DNA of 45,976 nt. Origin: Hoylesella timonensis S9-PR14 (lineage in GTDB: Bacteria; Bacteroidota; Bacteroidia; Bacteroidales; Bacteroidaceae). Location: the NCBI RefSeq assembly GCF_000762405.1, contig NZ_JRPQ01000115.1, positions 1 to 45,976 on the forward strand, given 5' to 3'. How positions within the stretch are numbered: position 1 is the stretch's first letter; every line of letters begins with the position of its first letter. Below are positions 22,973 through 32,173 of the stretch, in pieces. The notes beneath the pieces were generated by a model. The model was not told where the DNA came from and searched no databases. It was given only the letters and a program-made list of their open reading frames with translations. A program made the translations under genes and the position numbers.

Positions 22973-24004
22973 ATGAAAGAAGGAAATGAACAAATACATC
23001 TCTCCGAAATCGTTCAACGAATCATTCATAAAAAGTGGATCTACACCATTGTTCTGTCCTCTACCTTTGTGGTGGCGTGTTGTTTAATACTTCCTGTGCC
23101 CAGATATTATCGAAGTGGAGTGACATTAGCTCCCGAATTAGGAAATGTCAATGGTGGAGGTAGCCTTTCTGACATCGCTGCGTCAATGGGCTTTAACTTG
23201 AACAACACAGTTTTGTCGGATGCAATTTCACCTGAACTGTACCCAGAACTCTTAAAATCAAATAGATTTATTCTTCAACTGGTTAACACACAAGTTACAA
23301 ATATTGAAGGCGATATCAACACCACCTATTATAATTATTTGGACAAGCATCAGAAGCAAAACCCGTTGATGATTCCTCTTTATGCTGTAGAAAAACTCTT
23401 CATGAAGAAAGTGCATCCCTCATCGAAAAGCCAGCAGATAGATCCATTTCAACTTACAAAAAGAGAAAATGATATTTTTGGCGCCATTCGGAACAAAATT
23501 AGCTGTAGTGTGGACAAAAAAACAAACTTAATCACCATAACAGTAGAAGACCAAGACCCCTTGATAGCTGCAACAATGGCTGATACGGTACGCAACAAAC
23601 TACAAACGTTTATCACAGAATACCGAACCAGTAAGGCGCGTCACGACATGGATTATTACAAGCAACTAACCATGAAAGCTAAACAAACATACGAAAAGGC
23701 GCGCCAAGCATACGGAAGTTATGCAGATGCGAATATGGAAGTTATGCTTGAAAGTTTCAAATCAAAGAAAGACGATTTGGAAAACGATATGCAACTCAAG
23801 TTTAATGCCTACAGTACACTGAACACACAGTTGCAGGCTGCCATAGCCAAGGTTCAAGAAAAAACGCCTGTATTTACGGTCGTAACCAGTGCTTCGGTAC
23901 CATTGAAACCTGCAGGACCTAAACGTATGCTTTTCGTGGCAGGTATGCTATTCTTAGCATTCATCATTACAACCGTCTATGTCTCAAGAGATTTAATTTT
24001 CTAA
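22973..24004 (+). CDS. Wzz-type chain-length determinant protein
   Basis: 343 residues from the ATG at 22973. Wzz topology is clear: N-terminal transmembrane helix (WIYTIVLSSTFVVACCLILP, about 20-40) after a short cytoplasmic tail, a large periplasmic part with a coiled coil (about 200-285), and a second helix (MLFVAGMLFLAFIITTVYV, about 320-338) preceded by the Pro-rich signature ASVPLKPAGPKR. It sets polymer length in Wzy-dependent synthesis. There is no cytoplasmic tyrosine-kinase domain, so any Wzc-like kinase partner must be elsewhere. It follows the Wza-like gene by about 50 bases. Confidence 0.9.
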   Translation: MKEGNEQIHLSEIVQRIIHKKWIYTIVLSSTFVVACCLILPVPRYYRSGVTLAPELGNVNGGGSLSDIAASMGFNLNNTVLSDAISPELYPELLKSNRFILQLVNTQVTNIEGDINTTYYNYLDKHQKQNPLMIPLYAVEKLFMKKVHPSSKSQQIDPFQLTKRENDIFGAIRNKISCSVDKKTNLITITVEDQDPLIAATMADTVRNKLQTFITEYRTSKARHDMDYYKQLTMKAKQTYEKARQAYGSYADANMEVMLESFKSKKDDLENDMQLKFNAYSTLNTQLQAAIAKVQEKTPVFTVVTSASVPLKPAGPKRMLFVAGMLFLAFIITTVYVSRDLIF

Positions 24005-24020
24005 GGTTTCTTAAATAAAG

Positions 24021-25574
24021 ATGACAACCTATCAAGCCAACAATAAGAGGATAGCAAAAAACACGATGTTCTTATATATCAGGATGTTTTTTGTATTGCT
24101 GGCCAACCTGTATATCTCACGTATATTGTTAGACACGCTTGGTGTTGTTGACTATGGCATATATATGGTTGTCGCTGGTCTGGTGTCTCTCTTTGGCTTT
24201 TTCAACACAACGCTTGCGTCCACCTTGCAACGCTATTACAACTATGAGGGCACTCACAAACGGGAACAAGGTATTCAAGATATTTTTGCAACAGGCTGTA
24301 TTATCAATCTACTGGTAGCAGTGTTTACCTTTATCTTATTGGAATCGGTTGGCTTATGGTATCTCAATCACTATTTAGTGGTACCTGCCGACCGCATAGA
24401 GGCTGCTAAAATACTTTTTCATGCCTCTACCCTTTCGTTGGTTTTGATTATTCTCCAAATCCCAGCCACAGGACTTATCCTTGCCAAAGAAAGAATGGGA
24501 TTTTACGCAGCGGGTAGTATGATTGACGTCAGCCTAAAGGTAGCAGCAGCTATGGCATTACCTTACATCGGTGGCGAACATATCTCAGTGTACGCATATT
24601 TCTTGCTTGGAATTGCCTTCTTTGATTTTTTGCTGTATCATGGATATGCCAAAATGTCTTTCCTTTATATTCACCTAAGTAGAAAGATAAACTGGCAAAC
24701 CGCCCGTTCGTTGTTGGCATTTACGGGATGGAACATGATGGGCACGCTGGCATTCATGCTTAGAGGACAAGGTATCAGTCTGTTGTTGAACAATTTCTTC
24801 GGTCCTATCGTTAATGCCGCACGTGGAATCTCAATGCAAATAAGCAGTGCAGTGGGACAGTTCTCCTCTAATGTGTCAATTGCTTTTGCACCTCAAATAT
24901 CTAATTCGGTGGCTGCACAAGACCACAGAAGGGCACAATACTTGATGTTTACAGAATCCAAGATATGTTATGCGCTCATGCTGATCTTGGCTACTCCGTT
25001 ATGTTTGGAGATTGACTATATCCTCAACTTATGGCTTGGCCATCATATTCCGTCCAATACCAACATCTTTTGTGTCTTAATGCTTATCGATGCGTTGATT
25101 TGTACGCTTAACACTCCCTGCACACAGATTACATTGGCAACAGGAAAGATAAAACTTTACGAGATTGTAAGTACCACCATTAACCTCTGTCTCATTCCTG
25201 TGTGCTATATCTTTCTTAAAATAGGGTATGGAGCAGTGAGTTCTTTTGTTATTACCATTGTCTTTTCAATCATCCTTCAGATAGGATGCCTCATCATCAC
25301 TCATCAACAATTTAATTTCAAATACGTCAACTACCTTAAGGAGGTACTTTTTCCTTGTCTCGCCATGACTATCCTACTGCCCGTCACCCCTACGCTTATA
25401 AAGATAAATATGCACACATCTTTTCTTAGGCTCACCGTGGTCTGCGTTATGGCTTTATTGACTTGCATTCCTATGGTATATTGCATACTCTTAAATCAAA
25501 AAGAAAAGATATTGGCGAAAACATTTGTTTTGAAATTGATACAGAGAAATCAAAATAACAGTGTAAACCTATGA
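24021..25574 (+). CDS. Polysaccharide flippase (Wzx-like, MATE/MOP superfamily)
   Basis: 517 residues, about 12-14 hydrophobic segments, with the N-terminal MOP-type signature (KNTMFLYIRMFFVLLANLYISRILLDTLGVVDYGIYMVVAGLVSL, about 13-57). It should flip lipid-linked repeat units across the inner membrane. It starts 16 bases after the Wzz-like gene and overlaps the next glycosyltransferase by four bases (ATGA). Wzx proteins are poorly conserved, so the assignment rests on topology, the N-terminal motif and context. Confidence 0.9.
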   Translation: MTTYQANNKRIAKNTMFLYIRMFFVLLANLYISRILLDTLGVVDYGIYMVVAGLVSLFGFFNTTLASTLQRYYNYEGTHKREQGIQDIFATGCIINLLVAVFTFILLESVGLWYLNHYLVVPADRIEAAKILFHASTLSLVLIILQIPATGLILAKERMGFYAAGSMIDVSLKVAAAMALPYIGGEHISVYAYFLLGIAFFDFLLYHGYAKMSFLYIHLSRKINWQTARSLLAFTGWNMMGTLAFMLRGQGISLLLNNFFGPIVNAARGISMQISSAVGQFSSNVSIAFAPQISNSVAAQDHRRAQYLMFTESKICYALMLILATPLCLEIDYILNLWLGHHIPSNTNIFCVLMLIDALICTLNTPCTQITLATGKIKLYEIVSTTINLCLIPVCYIFLKIGYGAVSSFVITIVFSIILQIGCLIITHQQFNFKYVNYLKEVLFPCLAMTILLPVTPTLIKINMHTSFLRLTVVCVMALLTCIPMVYCILLNQKEKILAKTFVLKLIQRNQNNSVNL

Positions 25575-26335
25575 AAATTTCGATCATCACCGTGACATAC
25601 AACAGCAGTAAGACTGTGGACAGAACTATTGAGTCGGTACTGCATCAATCATATCCAAACATAGAGTACTGGGTAATAGACGGCAACTCTACAGATGGCA
25701 CAGTTGACAAGTTGAAACGATATGAGAACAAATTTGAAAAAAGACGCTATGGAAAGTTTCATTGGATATCTGAGCCAGATAACGGCATCTATGATGCGAT
25801 GAACAAAGGAATAGAAAAAAGTACTGGTGAAATTGTTGGTATCTTAAACTCTGACGACTGGTTCACAACAAATGACGTGGTTGAAAAGATAGTAAAAGCA
25901 TTTACAGATGACATAGATGCGGTGTACGGTGATATATACACTGTTCAGAAAGAGACGCCTGATGTTTGTTCCTATCGTTGCAACAGCAGGATTTTTCGAC
26001 CATATCTCCTAAAATTTGGTTGGGCTCCACCACATCCCTCATTCTACGTTAGAAGATCAATCATCAAAGCATACGGGGCTTATGACCCGACGTACAAAAT
26101 AGCTGGTGACTTTGAACTCATTGCGCGCTATATTCACCGACATCACATACATACAAAATATATTCCCATGGATTTTGTCACCATGACTACAGGCGGAGCA
26201 AGCACCAAAGACGCACAAGCATATAAAGAGGGAATCAGGGAAGTGAGGCAGGCTTGCAAAGAGCTGGGTATTCACACCAATGGTCTGAAACTTTCCATGA
26301 AACGCTTCATTTCCATGGTTGCTAACAGAATATAA
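25571..26335 (+). CDS. Glycosyltransferase family 2
   Basis: 254 residues with a GT-A fold. Motifs: ISIITVTYNSSKTVDRTIESVLHQSYPNIEYWVIDGNSTDGT (about 3-45), SEPDNGIYDAMNKGIEKSTGEIVGILNSDDWF (about 70-101, with the metal-binding Asp-Asp) and FGWAPPHPSFYVRR (about 140). This subtype (WcaA-like, with DNGIYDAMNKG) is common in exopolysaccharide loci. It should add one sugar to the lipid-linked repeat unit on the cytoplasmic face; donor and acceptor are unknown. Co-translated with the flippase. Confidence 0.92.
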   Translation: MKISIITVTYNSSKTVDRTIESVLHQSYPNIEYWVIDGNSTDGTVDKLKRYENKFEKRRYGKFHWISEPDNGIYDAMNKGIEKSTGEIVGILNSDDWFTTNDVVEKIVKAFTDDIDAVYGDIYTVQKETPDVCSYRCNSRIFRPYLLKFGWAPPHPSFYVRRSIIKAYGAYDPTYKIAGDFELIARYIHRHHIHTKYIPMDFVTMTTGGASTKDAQAYKEGIREVRQACKELGIHTNGLKLSMKRFISMVANRI

Positions 26336-26340
26336 TCAAC

Positions 26341-27585
26341 ATGCAGCTAAAAAGGTTAAGATTTATTCAAGTAGATCTCTACATTTGTACAAGCATACTC
26401 TGTTTGTACTTTGCTGCATTTGCAAGCCTTTATTCACCCACGGCGAACAAGGTTGGACTCTATGTTGCCATTCCTATGGCTATGCTATTGTGTACGCTCA
26501 TCAATAGGGGCTTTAGAACAAATCTATACGAAAAAATTTTGTACGCTTTGCTACTTTGGGATTGTGTTGCTTATTTTTGGGCAGATGATAAGGCATTGGC
26601 ATCAACAGAAGTACACCAAGTCTTGGGAGCAGCTATGATGATCTATGTAGTTTCAATTCTTTCTCGTTATTCCAAATACCAAAAGTTTATTTATTTCACC
26701 TATATCATTCTCTATTTAAGTGCGTGGAATTATGCCATTCACAACATATTCACAATGATGGTCAATGACAGCGACCGACTGAATGACGAAGAGCTGAACG
26801 CCAATACGATGGCATATTATACGTTTTATGTGTCATATCTATTGTTCATGCTCTGGCAAATTTCTAAAAATAAATGGATGAAACGCACATGGCTCTTCTT
26901 GTTTTGGATAATGATTCCAGCTTCTTTTGGCGTTTCGTTGCTCACCGCCTCGAGACAAGTCATGATTATACAAGTTCCGTTATACTCACTTCTCATATAC
27001 CAACGATACTTCAAAGGGTCATCCATGAGAAAAAAGATGTACTTCAGCCTGGTTGCCTTAACCGTCATGGTTTCCCTATCGGGGAAGATTATAAATACAT
27101 ACGACAACAGTTTCCTTAAAGAACGAGCCGAAAAAAATGTAGCTGACGACAGCAGGATGGAGTTGGTACGAGATGCAACGAAAGTGGCATTGAAAAACAT
27201 GCCATTGGGCGTGGGTAGTGCAAATTATCAAGGGGTTTCGTCCAGAAGACAAATTTCACACAATTCCTATTTGGAGGCATTCGTGAATATGGGGATTATA
27301 GGACTGATCCTATACGCAGCTTTGATGATGTCTTTCACGATTCGTCAATGGAAACGCTATAAACGGTACGATGACAAGATGTACTTTTATTTCTTTACGT
27401 TCGGACTAATCTATGTTTTGGACGGTGTTTTTTTCGTATTTTATAATGCTATTTGGCTTATATCCTTTTTCATGCTCGTTGCGGCACACAGCGAAACGTA
27501 TTACTCTGAACATCATAAAGAATTAAATAAAAGCAATAGAGAAGAACTTTCAACCCATTGCGGGACACAAGAACAAATGCTATAA
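26341..27585 (+). CDS. Wzy-like O-antigen polymerase/ligase family protein
   Basis: 414 residues with about 10-11 transmembrane segments and a larger outside loop between about residues 255 and 320. That loop ends in ISHNSYLEAFVNMGIIGLILYAA, the His-Asn-x-Tyr-Leu-Glu pattern of the Wzy_C/O-antigen ligase family. Lying between the flippase and glycosyltransferase genes, it is the likely polymerase that joins repeat units in the periplasm. The C-terminal tail is polar. Start ATG is 5 bases after the previous stop. Waal-type ligase function is less likely in this setting. Confidence 0.85.
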   Translation: MQLKRLRFIQVDLYICTSILCLYFAAFASLYSPTANKVGLYVAIPMAMLLCTLINRGFRTNLYEKILYALLLWDCVAYFWADDKALASTEVHQVLGAAMMIYVVSILSRYSKYQKFIYFTYIILYLSAWNYAIHNIFTMMVNDSDRLNDEELNANTMAYYTFYVSYLLFMLWQISKNKWMKRTWLFLFWIMIPASFGVSLLTASRQVMIIQVPLYSLLIYQRYFKGSSMRKKMYFSLVALTVMVSLSGKIINTYDNSFLKERAEKNVADDSRMELVRDATKVALKNMPLGVGSANYQGVSSRRQISHNSYLEAFVNMGIIGLILYAALMMSFTIRQWKRYKRYDDKMYFYFFTFGLIYVLDGVFFVFYNAIWLISFFMLVAAHSETYYSEHHKELNKSNREELSTHCGTQEQML

Positions 27586-27586
27586 A

Positions 27587-28645
27587 ATGAAGAAGATTCT
27601 TTTAGTTGATACCAAATATAAAGAAGGTGGACCAAAAACCGTTCATCAAAACATCTTGAACTCCTACCTCTCGAAGAAGTACGAGATTAAGGAAATAGGC
27701 CTCAACGACAGTGTGCTACATTTCAATCCTATTAAGGGCATCAAGTTCGTACTCGCTTATTGGAAACTTATCAATGCAGAGCATGCCGATGTGGCTCTCG
27801 TGCGGGGTTTACAATATATTGGCTTTTTAATGGTTTTGGCTGCAAAACTTTCAAATGTTAAAAAGACAATTGTTTGTGTCCACGGATCTGACTGGGATGT
27901 ACCAGAAAGAACTTTCAGGAAAATAATTCTTAAATACATTATAGAACCCTTGGAAATAAGAATGGCTGATAGTATTTTTACGGTTTGCCAAGCAGAACAG
28001 AAAATTGTGAAACCTTTAAAACTGGCTAAGAAAAGAGCTAACAAAGGTGTAATTTACAATACTTTCCCTAATATTAATATCAATAAGATTACCTCAGGAA
28101 AACTCAGAAAAGAACTGAGTATTCCTGAAAATAAAATCATTGTCATCTCTGTTGGGCGTGTTGTTATTAGAAAAGGACATCAATATATTATTGAGACGCT
28201 CAAAAATTTCAAAGACTCAGTCTTTGTTTTTGTCATTGTTGGGAGTGGCGATTATCTTCATCACTACGAAGAGCAGTGTAAAGAAGAAATTGCCGAAAGA
28301 CGTTTATTTCTCCTCGATAATAGAACAGATGTCTACGAGTTGCTCAAAGACAGTGACATCTTCCTGTTTCCCACCCTCAACGAAAACCACTCCATGGCAC
28401 TGCTCGAGGCCATCAACATGCACTGCACAGCCATCGTAACCAACGTGGGAGGCAATACAGAGACAATAATAGACGGCGAGACAGGAATTGTTATTAGACC
28501 TAAAAACACAGCCGATATTGTACGCGCACTTTATCGGATGAAAGATAAAGATGTACGGAAAATATATTGTAACGAAGCCTTCCGCTACGCCAAAGAAAAA
28601 TTTTCGATAATGAACACATTGGGAAAGCTCGAAGAACTATTTTGA
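27587..28645 (+). CDS. Glycosyltransferase family 4
   Basis: 352 residues, GT-B fold. The C-terminal Rossmann domain has ISVGRVVIRKGHQYIIETL (about 185-203), VIVGSGDY, and the donor-site signature FLFPTLNENHSMALLEAINMHCTAIVTNVGGNTETI (about 258-293), with the two Glu of the E-x7-E motif. The N-terminus has the acceptor-side GGPKTVHQNI. It probably transfers one sugar of the repeat unit. Only one base separates it from the polymerase gene. AT-rich compared with the chromosomal genes on the left. Confidence 0.9.
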   Translation: MKKILLVDTKYKEGGPKTVHQNILNSYLSKKYEIKEIGLNDSVLHFNPIKGIKFVLAYWKLINAEHADVALVRGLQYIGFLMVLAAKLSNVKKTIVCVHGSDWDVPERTFRKIILKYIIEPLEIRMADSIFTVCQAEQKIVKPLKLAKKRANKGVIYNTFPNININKITSGKLRKELSIPENKIIVISVGRVVIRKGHQYIIETLKNFKDSVFVFVIVGSGDYLHHYEEQCKEEIAERRLFLLDNRTDVYELLKDSDIFLFPTLNENHSMALLEAINMHCTAIVTNVGGNTETIIDGETGIVIRPKNTADIVRALYRMKDKDVRKIYCNEAFRYAKEKFSIMNTLGKLEELF

Positions 28646-29062
28646 AAATTATTTTAACAAAACCGTAAGCAGATAAAGATTACAAGATGTAGGAAAATTA
28701 TTATTCGTTCCCTCCTTTCCACCCTATCTTAAATTTACTGACAAATGCCATCTGATTTAAAATAGGTGTTGAATAAAGTTGTGCCAGCATGATGAAAACG
28801 ACAAAACAAAAAAATCATATTGCAAAGAAAACAGATAACCAAGCTCACACTGCTGTCCGTGTAGTGCACCCTCTGTACAACACTTTTGAATGAATACTAT
28901 CCTTAATCAAAAAAATATAATTATCTTTGCAATAAGAAAAAAATAGCTAAATAGATAAGTAAACGATAGCACGCAATAAATATTTGTCAGAACTAATAGC
29001 GTTACAAAATTTAGAGGTGTACAAATAAAGACAACTCGTTGGAATTATAAAATAAACCACTT
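28646..29062 (+). other. 417-base gap inside the exopolysaccharide cluster with a -7 box
   Basis: AT-rich, no convincing gene. A TATCTTTG box (28922-28929) lies about 133 bases before the next gene; I find no -33 element at the normal distance. The gap divides the cluster into two transcription blocks or marks where a block of genes was gained or lost. Confidence 0.45.
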
Positions 29063-29887
29063 ATGAACACCGATTTAATTTCTGTCATCATACCCTCTTA
29101 CAAACCAGACAACTATATTTACAAATGCTTGGAGAGTGTTGCCAGACAGGATATAGACAAACAACGCTACGAAGTTATTATAGTGCTGAATGGATGCAAC
29201 GAACCTTATCATACTGACATTAAGTTGTTTTTGCAACAAAAGTTTCAGGGAATCAAAACCTTGCTTTTGCAAACTGATGTTGCAGGCGTATCGAATGCCC
29301 GCAACATAGGCTTAGACAACGCACAGGGAGAATACATCGCTTTTATTGATGATGATGATATCGTATCAAAGAACTATCTTTCAGAGTTGTACCAAACAAA
29401 TTGCAAATATCCGCTTCAAATTGTGGCGTGCAATGTAAAAGCATTTTATGATAACAACTTAAATGACACAAAACCCGATTATATTGGCAAATCTTTCTTG
29501 AAGAAGAAAAATGAGAAAAAATCAAGTTTGTCAGTGTTACAAGGAAGAAAATTTATGAGTTCTACATGTTGCAAACTAATCCCTAAGGTAATCCTCACAG
29601 ACATTTGGTTTGACATTGAACTCACACAAGGTGAGGATTCTTTGTTCATGGCAACCATCAGTAACAAGACAAGTGGTATCGTCCTTGCCTCAGAAGAATG
29701 CATTTATTATAGGCGAATTAGACAAAATTCATCTTCTCATACGGCCATGAACTGGATGAAGCGTGTACAAATCACGGGAAGTTTACTAAAAAGATATGTG
29801 AGACTGCTTTCTACAGGAAAATATAATTTATGTTTCATTGTAACTCGCATGTTAGGCACTGTTAGAGAATACATTTTTTACTACTAA
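29063..29887 (+). CDS. Glycosyltransferase family 2
   Basis: 274 residues, GT-A fold: ISVIIPSYKPDNYIYKCLESVARQDIDKQRYEVIIVLNGC (about 6-45), then GVSNARNIGLDNAQGEYIAFIDDDDIVS (about 75-102), where the Asp run binds the metal and nucleotide sugar. The C-terminal part contains TQGEDSLFMATIS (about 190), the usual acceptor-side Glu-Asp motif of this family. It begins the second block of the cluster after the 417-base gap. Donor sugar is unknown. Confidence 0.9.
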   Translation: MNTDLISVIIPSYKPDNYIYKCLESVARQDIDKQRYEVIIVLNGCNEPYHTDIKLFLQQKFQGIKTLLLQTDVAGVSNARNIGLDNAQGEYIAFIDDDDIVSKNYLSELYQTNCKYPLQIVACNVKAFYDNNLNDTKPDYIGKSFLKKKNEKKSSLSVLQGRKFMSSTCCKLIPKVILTDIWFDIELTQGEDSLFMATISNKTSGIVLASEECIYYRRIRQNSSSHTAMNWMKRVQITGSLLKRYVRLLSTGKYNLCFIVTRMLGTVREYIFYY

Positions 29888-29891
29888 CAAA

Positions 29892-30965
29892 ATGGCAAAG
29901 ATATTATATATCACAAAAGAACATCATTTATACTCCTATGACAAACGAAGTCTCTGCATCGATGGAGTTCCCTTACGGAAGTTCCCTTTGTCTGGGGTGA
30001 AATACACCTGTTATCCTATACGAATCTTGAACAGGATGTTCAGACTTGAGCCAAGATGTATGGCAAGAGTCTGTTCAGACCTATTCATTATCGTCTTCCA
30101 AAAACGTCTATATGTATACAGCGTAAAGGAAGGCGATTTCAAAGAAATCATACCTTGCAGAAAAGGATTTAGCAATCCTCTTCACCTGTGTTCCATGTAT
30201 TCGTACGGAGATGACAAAATTTTATGGGGAGATTATGGACAGAATTCCAATCATGAAGAAATTAACATTTACCAATATACGAAGAAAAAGGGATTGACCA
30301 TCGTCCATACCTTTCCTGCTGGAACAATCCGTCACATTCATAACATTGTATATGACGAATATCATAAGCGTTTCTTCATCTTTACAGGCGATTTTGAGAA
30401 AATGGCTGGTATCTACGTGGCAAATACAGATTTCTCTGAAGTAAAGCCGTTTCTTATAGGGGAGCAAGACCATAGGTGCGTGATAGGAAGAGTTTTTCCT
30501 CAAGGATTGCTGTACGCTACCGATGCAACGATGCAAGACAACTGTTTATATTTTGTTGACAACCATGACAAAAAGCCGAAAAAGGTGTGCGACTTACATG
30601 GCTCTGTAATCTATGGCACCAACCTCAACAACGGATTGGTTATCTCCACCACAGTAGAACCATATCCGTCGGTTTTGGGACATAGGCTTCTTTCCATGTT
30701 TGATTACAGACTGGGGAAAGGAATTAAAAGCAAGCATGTTGATGTCCTGTACATCACCAACGACTTACAAGTAAATCGCATTGTTCGTCTCGTGAAGGAT
30801 ATTTGGCCTATGAGACTTTGCCAATATGGCCAGGTGGAGTTTCCTGAGATAGAAGAGGCGGACAAGCAAGCAAATATATTATGTTCGCCCATGGCTGTCA
30901 GAAAATACGATGGAAAGTTGTGTGAAATAAAGCTCGATTCCCTTTTGTTTGACATTATCAAATAA
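29892..30965 (+). CDS. Unrecognised protein, beta-propeller-like
   Basis: 357 residues, no signal peptide and no transmembrane helix, so probably cytoplasmic. I do not recognise a family. The sequence is rich in short beta-strands with repeated aromatic and Asp/Gly turns (LYVYSVKEGDFKEI, ILWGDYGQN, FFIFTGDFEKMAGIYVANTD, GLLYATDATMQDNCLYFVDN, GLVISTTVE), spaced 40-60 residues apart, which suggests a six- or seven-bladed propeller. It has none of the GT-A or GT-B motifs. It lies 4 bases after one glycosyltransferase and 6 before another, so it is clearly co-expressed with them. It could help transferases or modify the sugar; neither can be shown. Confidence 0.7.
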   Translation: MAKILYITKEHHLYSYDKRSLCIDGVPLRKFPLSGVKYTCYPIRILNRMFRLEPRCMARVCSDLFIIVFQKRLYVYSVKEGDFKEIIPCRKGFSNPLHLCSMYSYGDDKILWGDYGQNSNHEEINIYQYTKKKGLTIVHTFPAGTIRHIHNIVYDEYHKRFFIFTGDFEKMAGIYVANTDFSEVKPFLIGEQDHRCVIGRVFPQGLLYATDATMQDNCLYFVDNHDKKPKKVCDLHGSVIYGTNLNNGLVISTTVEPYPSVLGHRLLSMFDYRLGKGIKSKHVDVLYITNDLQVNRIVRLVKDIWPMRLCQYGQVEFPEIEEADKQANILCSPMAVRKYDGKLCEIKLDSLLFDIIK

Positions 30966-30971
30966 CGCAAC

Positions 30972-32162
30972 ATGAAAATACTTGTTACTTCCATATACTA
31001 CTATCCTGAAATAGGTGCAGCGCCCTCACGGATTACTAATTTAGTCGAGGCACTACAAGCAAAGGGAAATCAAGTGGACGTACTAACGTCATTGCCAAAT
31101 TATCCCAAAGGAAAACTTTTTGACGGTTACAGGAACTGCCTGTACATGTCTGAGGCTATCAACAACTGTCATGTCTACAGATACTGGATGTACGCTACTG
31201 TCAGCAAGAAGCCTTTGCTGCGAGCTTGGAGTATTCTGTCGTTTGCATTGATGATTTGGGGATTCGCATTCCATTTCAGGCGTATAAGGCGTTATGACCG
31301 TATCATTATCCAATGCCCACCATTGCCCGTAGCAACATCTGCAATGTTAATATTTAAATGCTTGTACCGACGTACTACGATTATCAATGTCTCAGACCTG
31401 TGGCCTCTATCAGCTGTAGAGTTAGGAGCCATGCGTAAAAATAGTCTTTCATACAAATTGTTCGCATGGATGGAACGTTTCGTCTATAAAAAAGCCGATG
31501 GTATCATGGCTCAATCAAATGAATCGATACGGCATATCTCCATGTTCTCTGAGCAAACACCTAAATTTCTCTACAGGAATCTACAGAAATACAAAACCGC
31601 TGTGGGCAAACGCCGCAGCAAAGGTAATCTCAAGGTTGTATATGCTGGACTCTTAGGAGTTGCCCAGAATTTACTTGAGATAATACAAGTCATTGATTTC
31701 AAGAATATTGGCGTCGAATTGCATTTATACGGAGGTGGGAACCAAGCTAACGTCATTAAACAATACATAGACACACATAACACCAATGTGTTTTATCATG
31801 GAGTAGCCCCCAAATCGGAGATGGAAAACATCTTGCGTTCCTATGACGCATCTTTGATTCCCCTGACGGTACATATTAAAGGAGCAGTCCCTTCAAAGCT
31901 GTTTGACATCATTCCATTAGCCATTCCAGTATTATTTTGCGGCGGAGGAGAAGGAGCAGAGATTGTGAGGAACTATCAGCTGGGATATGTTTCAGAACCA
32001 AGAGATTATCTGTCCTTAGAAGAGAACTTGATCAAACTGTCAAAAATGCCTCCTGAACAATATATTTCTCTCACCGAGAATTGTTGTCACGTTGCACAAG
32101 AGCATTTTAATTTTGACGAACAGATGACACGTTTTACTTCTTTTCTGAATAAGTTTAACTAA
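30972..32162 (+). CDS. WbuB-like glycosyltransferase family 4
   Basis: 396 residues, GT-B. The N-terminus YYYPEIGAAPSRITNLVEALQAKGNQVDVLTSLPNYPKG (about 8-47) and the segment SDLWPLSAVELGAM (about 140-153) are characteristic of WbuB-type transferases. The C-terminal domain has VVYAGLLGVAQNLLEII (about 219) and LYGGGNQANVI, but the donor-site region (SLIPLTVHIKGAVPSKLFDIIPLAIPVLF) is the divergent WbuB form. Known WbuB relatives are linked with L-fucosamine transfer in O-antigens; that substrate is not proved here. Six bases after the propeller-like gene. Confidence 0.88.
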   Translation: MKILVTSIYYYPEIGAAPSRITNLVEALQAKGNQVDVLTSLPNYPKGKLFDGYRNCLYMSEAINNCHVYRYWMYATVSKKPLLRAWSILSFALMIWGFAFHFRRIRRYDRIIIQCPPLPVATSAMLIFKCLYRRTTIINVSDLWPLSAVELGAMRKNSLSYKLFAWMERFVYKKADGIMAQSNESIRHISMFSEQTPKFLYRNLQKYKTAVGKRRSKGNLKVVYAGLLGVAQNLLEIIQVIDFKNIGVELHLYGGGNQANVIKQYIDTHNTNVFYHGVAPKSEMENILRSYDASLIPLTVHIKGAVPSKLFDIIPLAIPVLFCGGGEGAEIVRNYQLGYVSEPRDYLSLEENLIKLSKMPPEQYISLTENCCHVAQEHFNFDEQMTRFTSFLNKFN

Positions 32163-32173
32163 GAATAATATCA

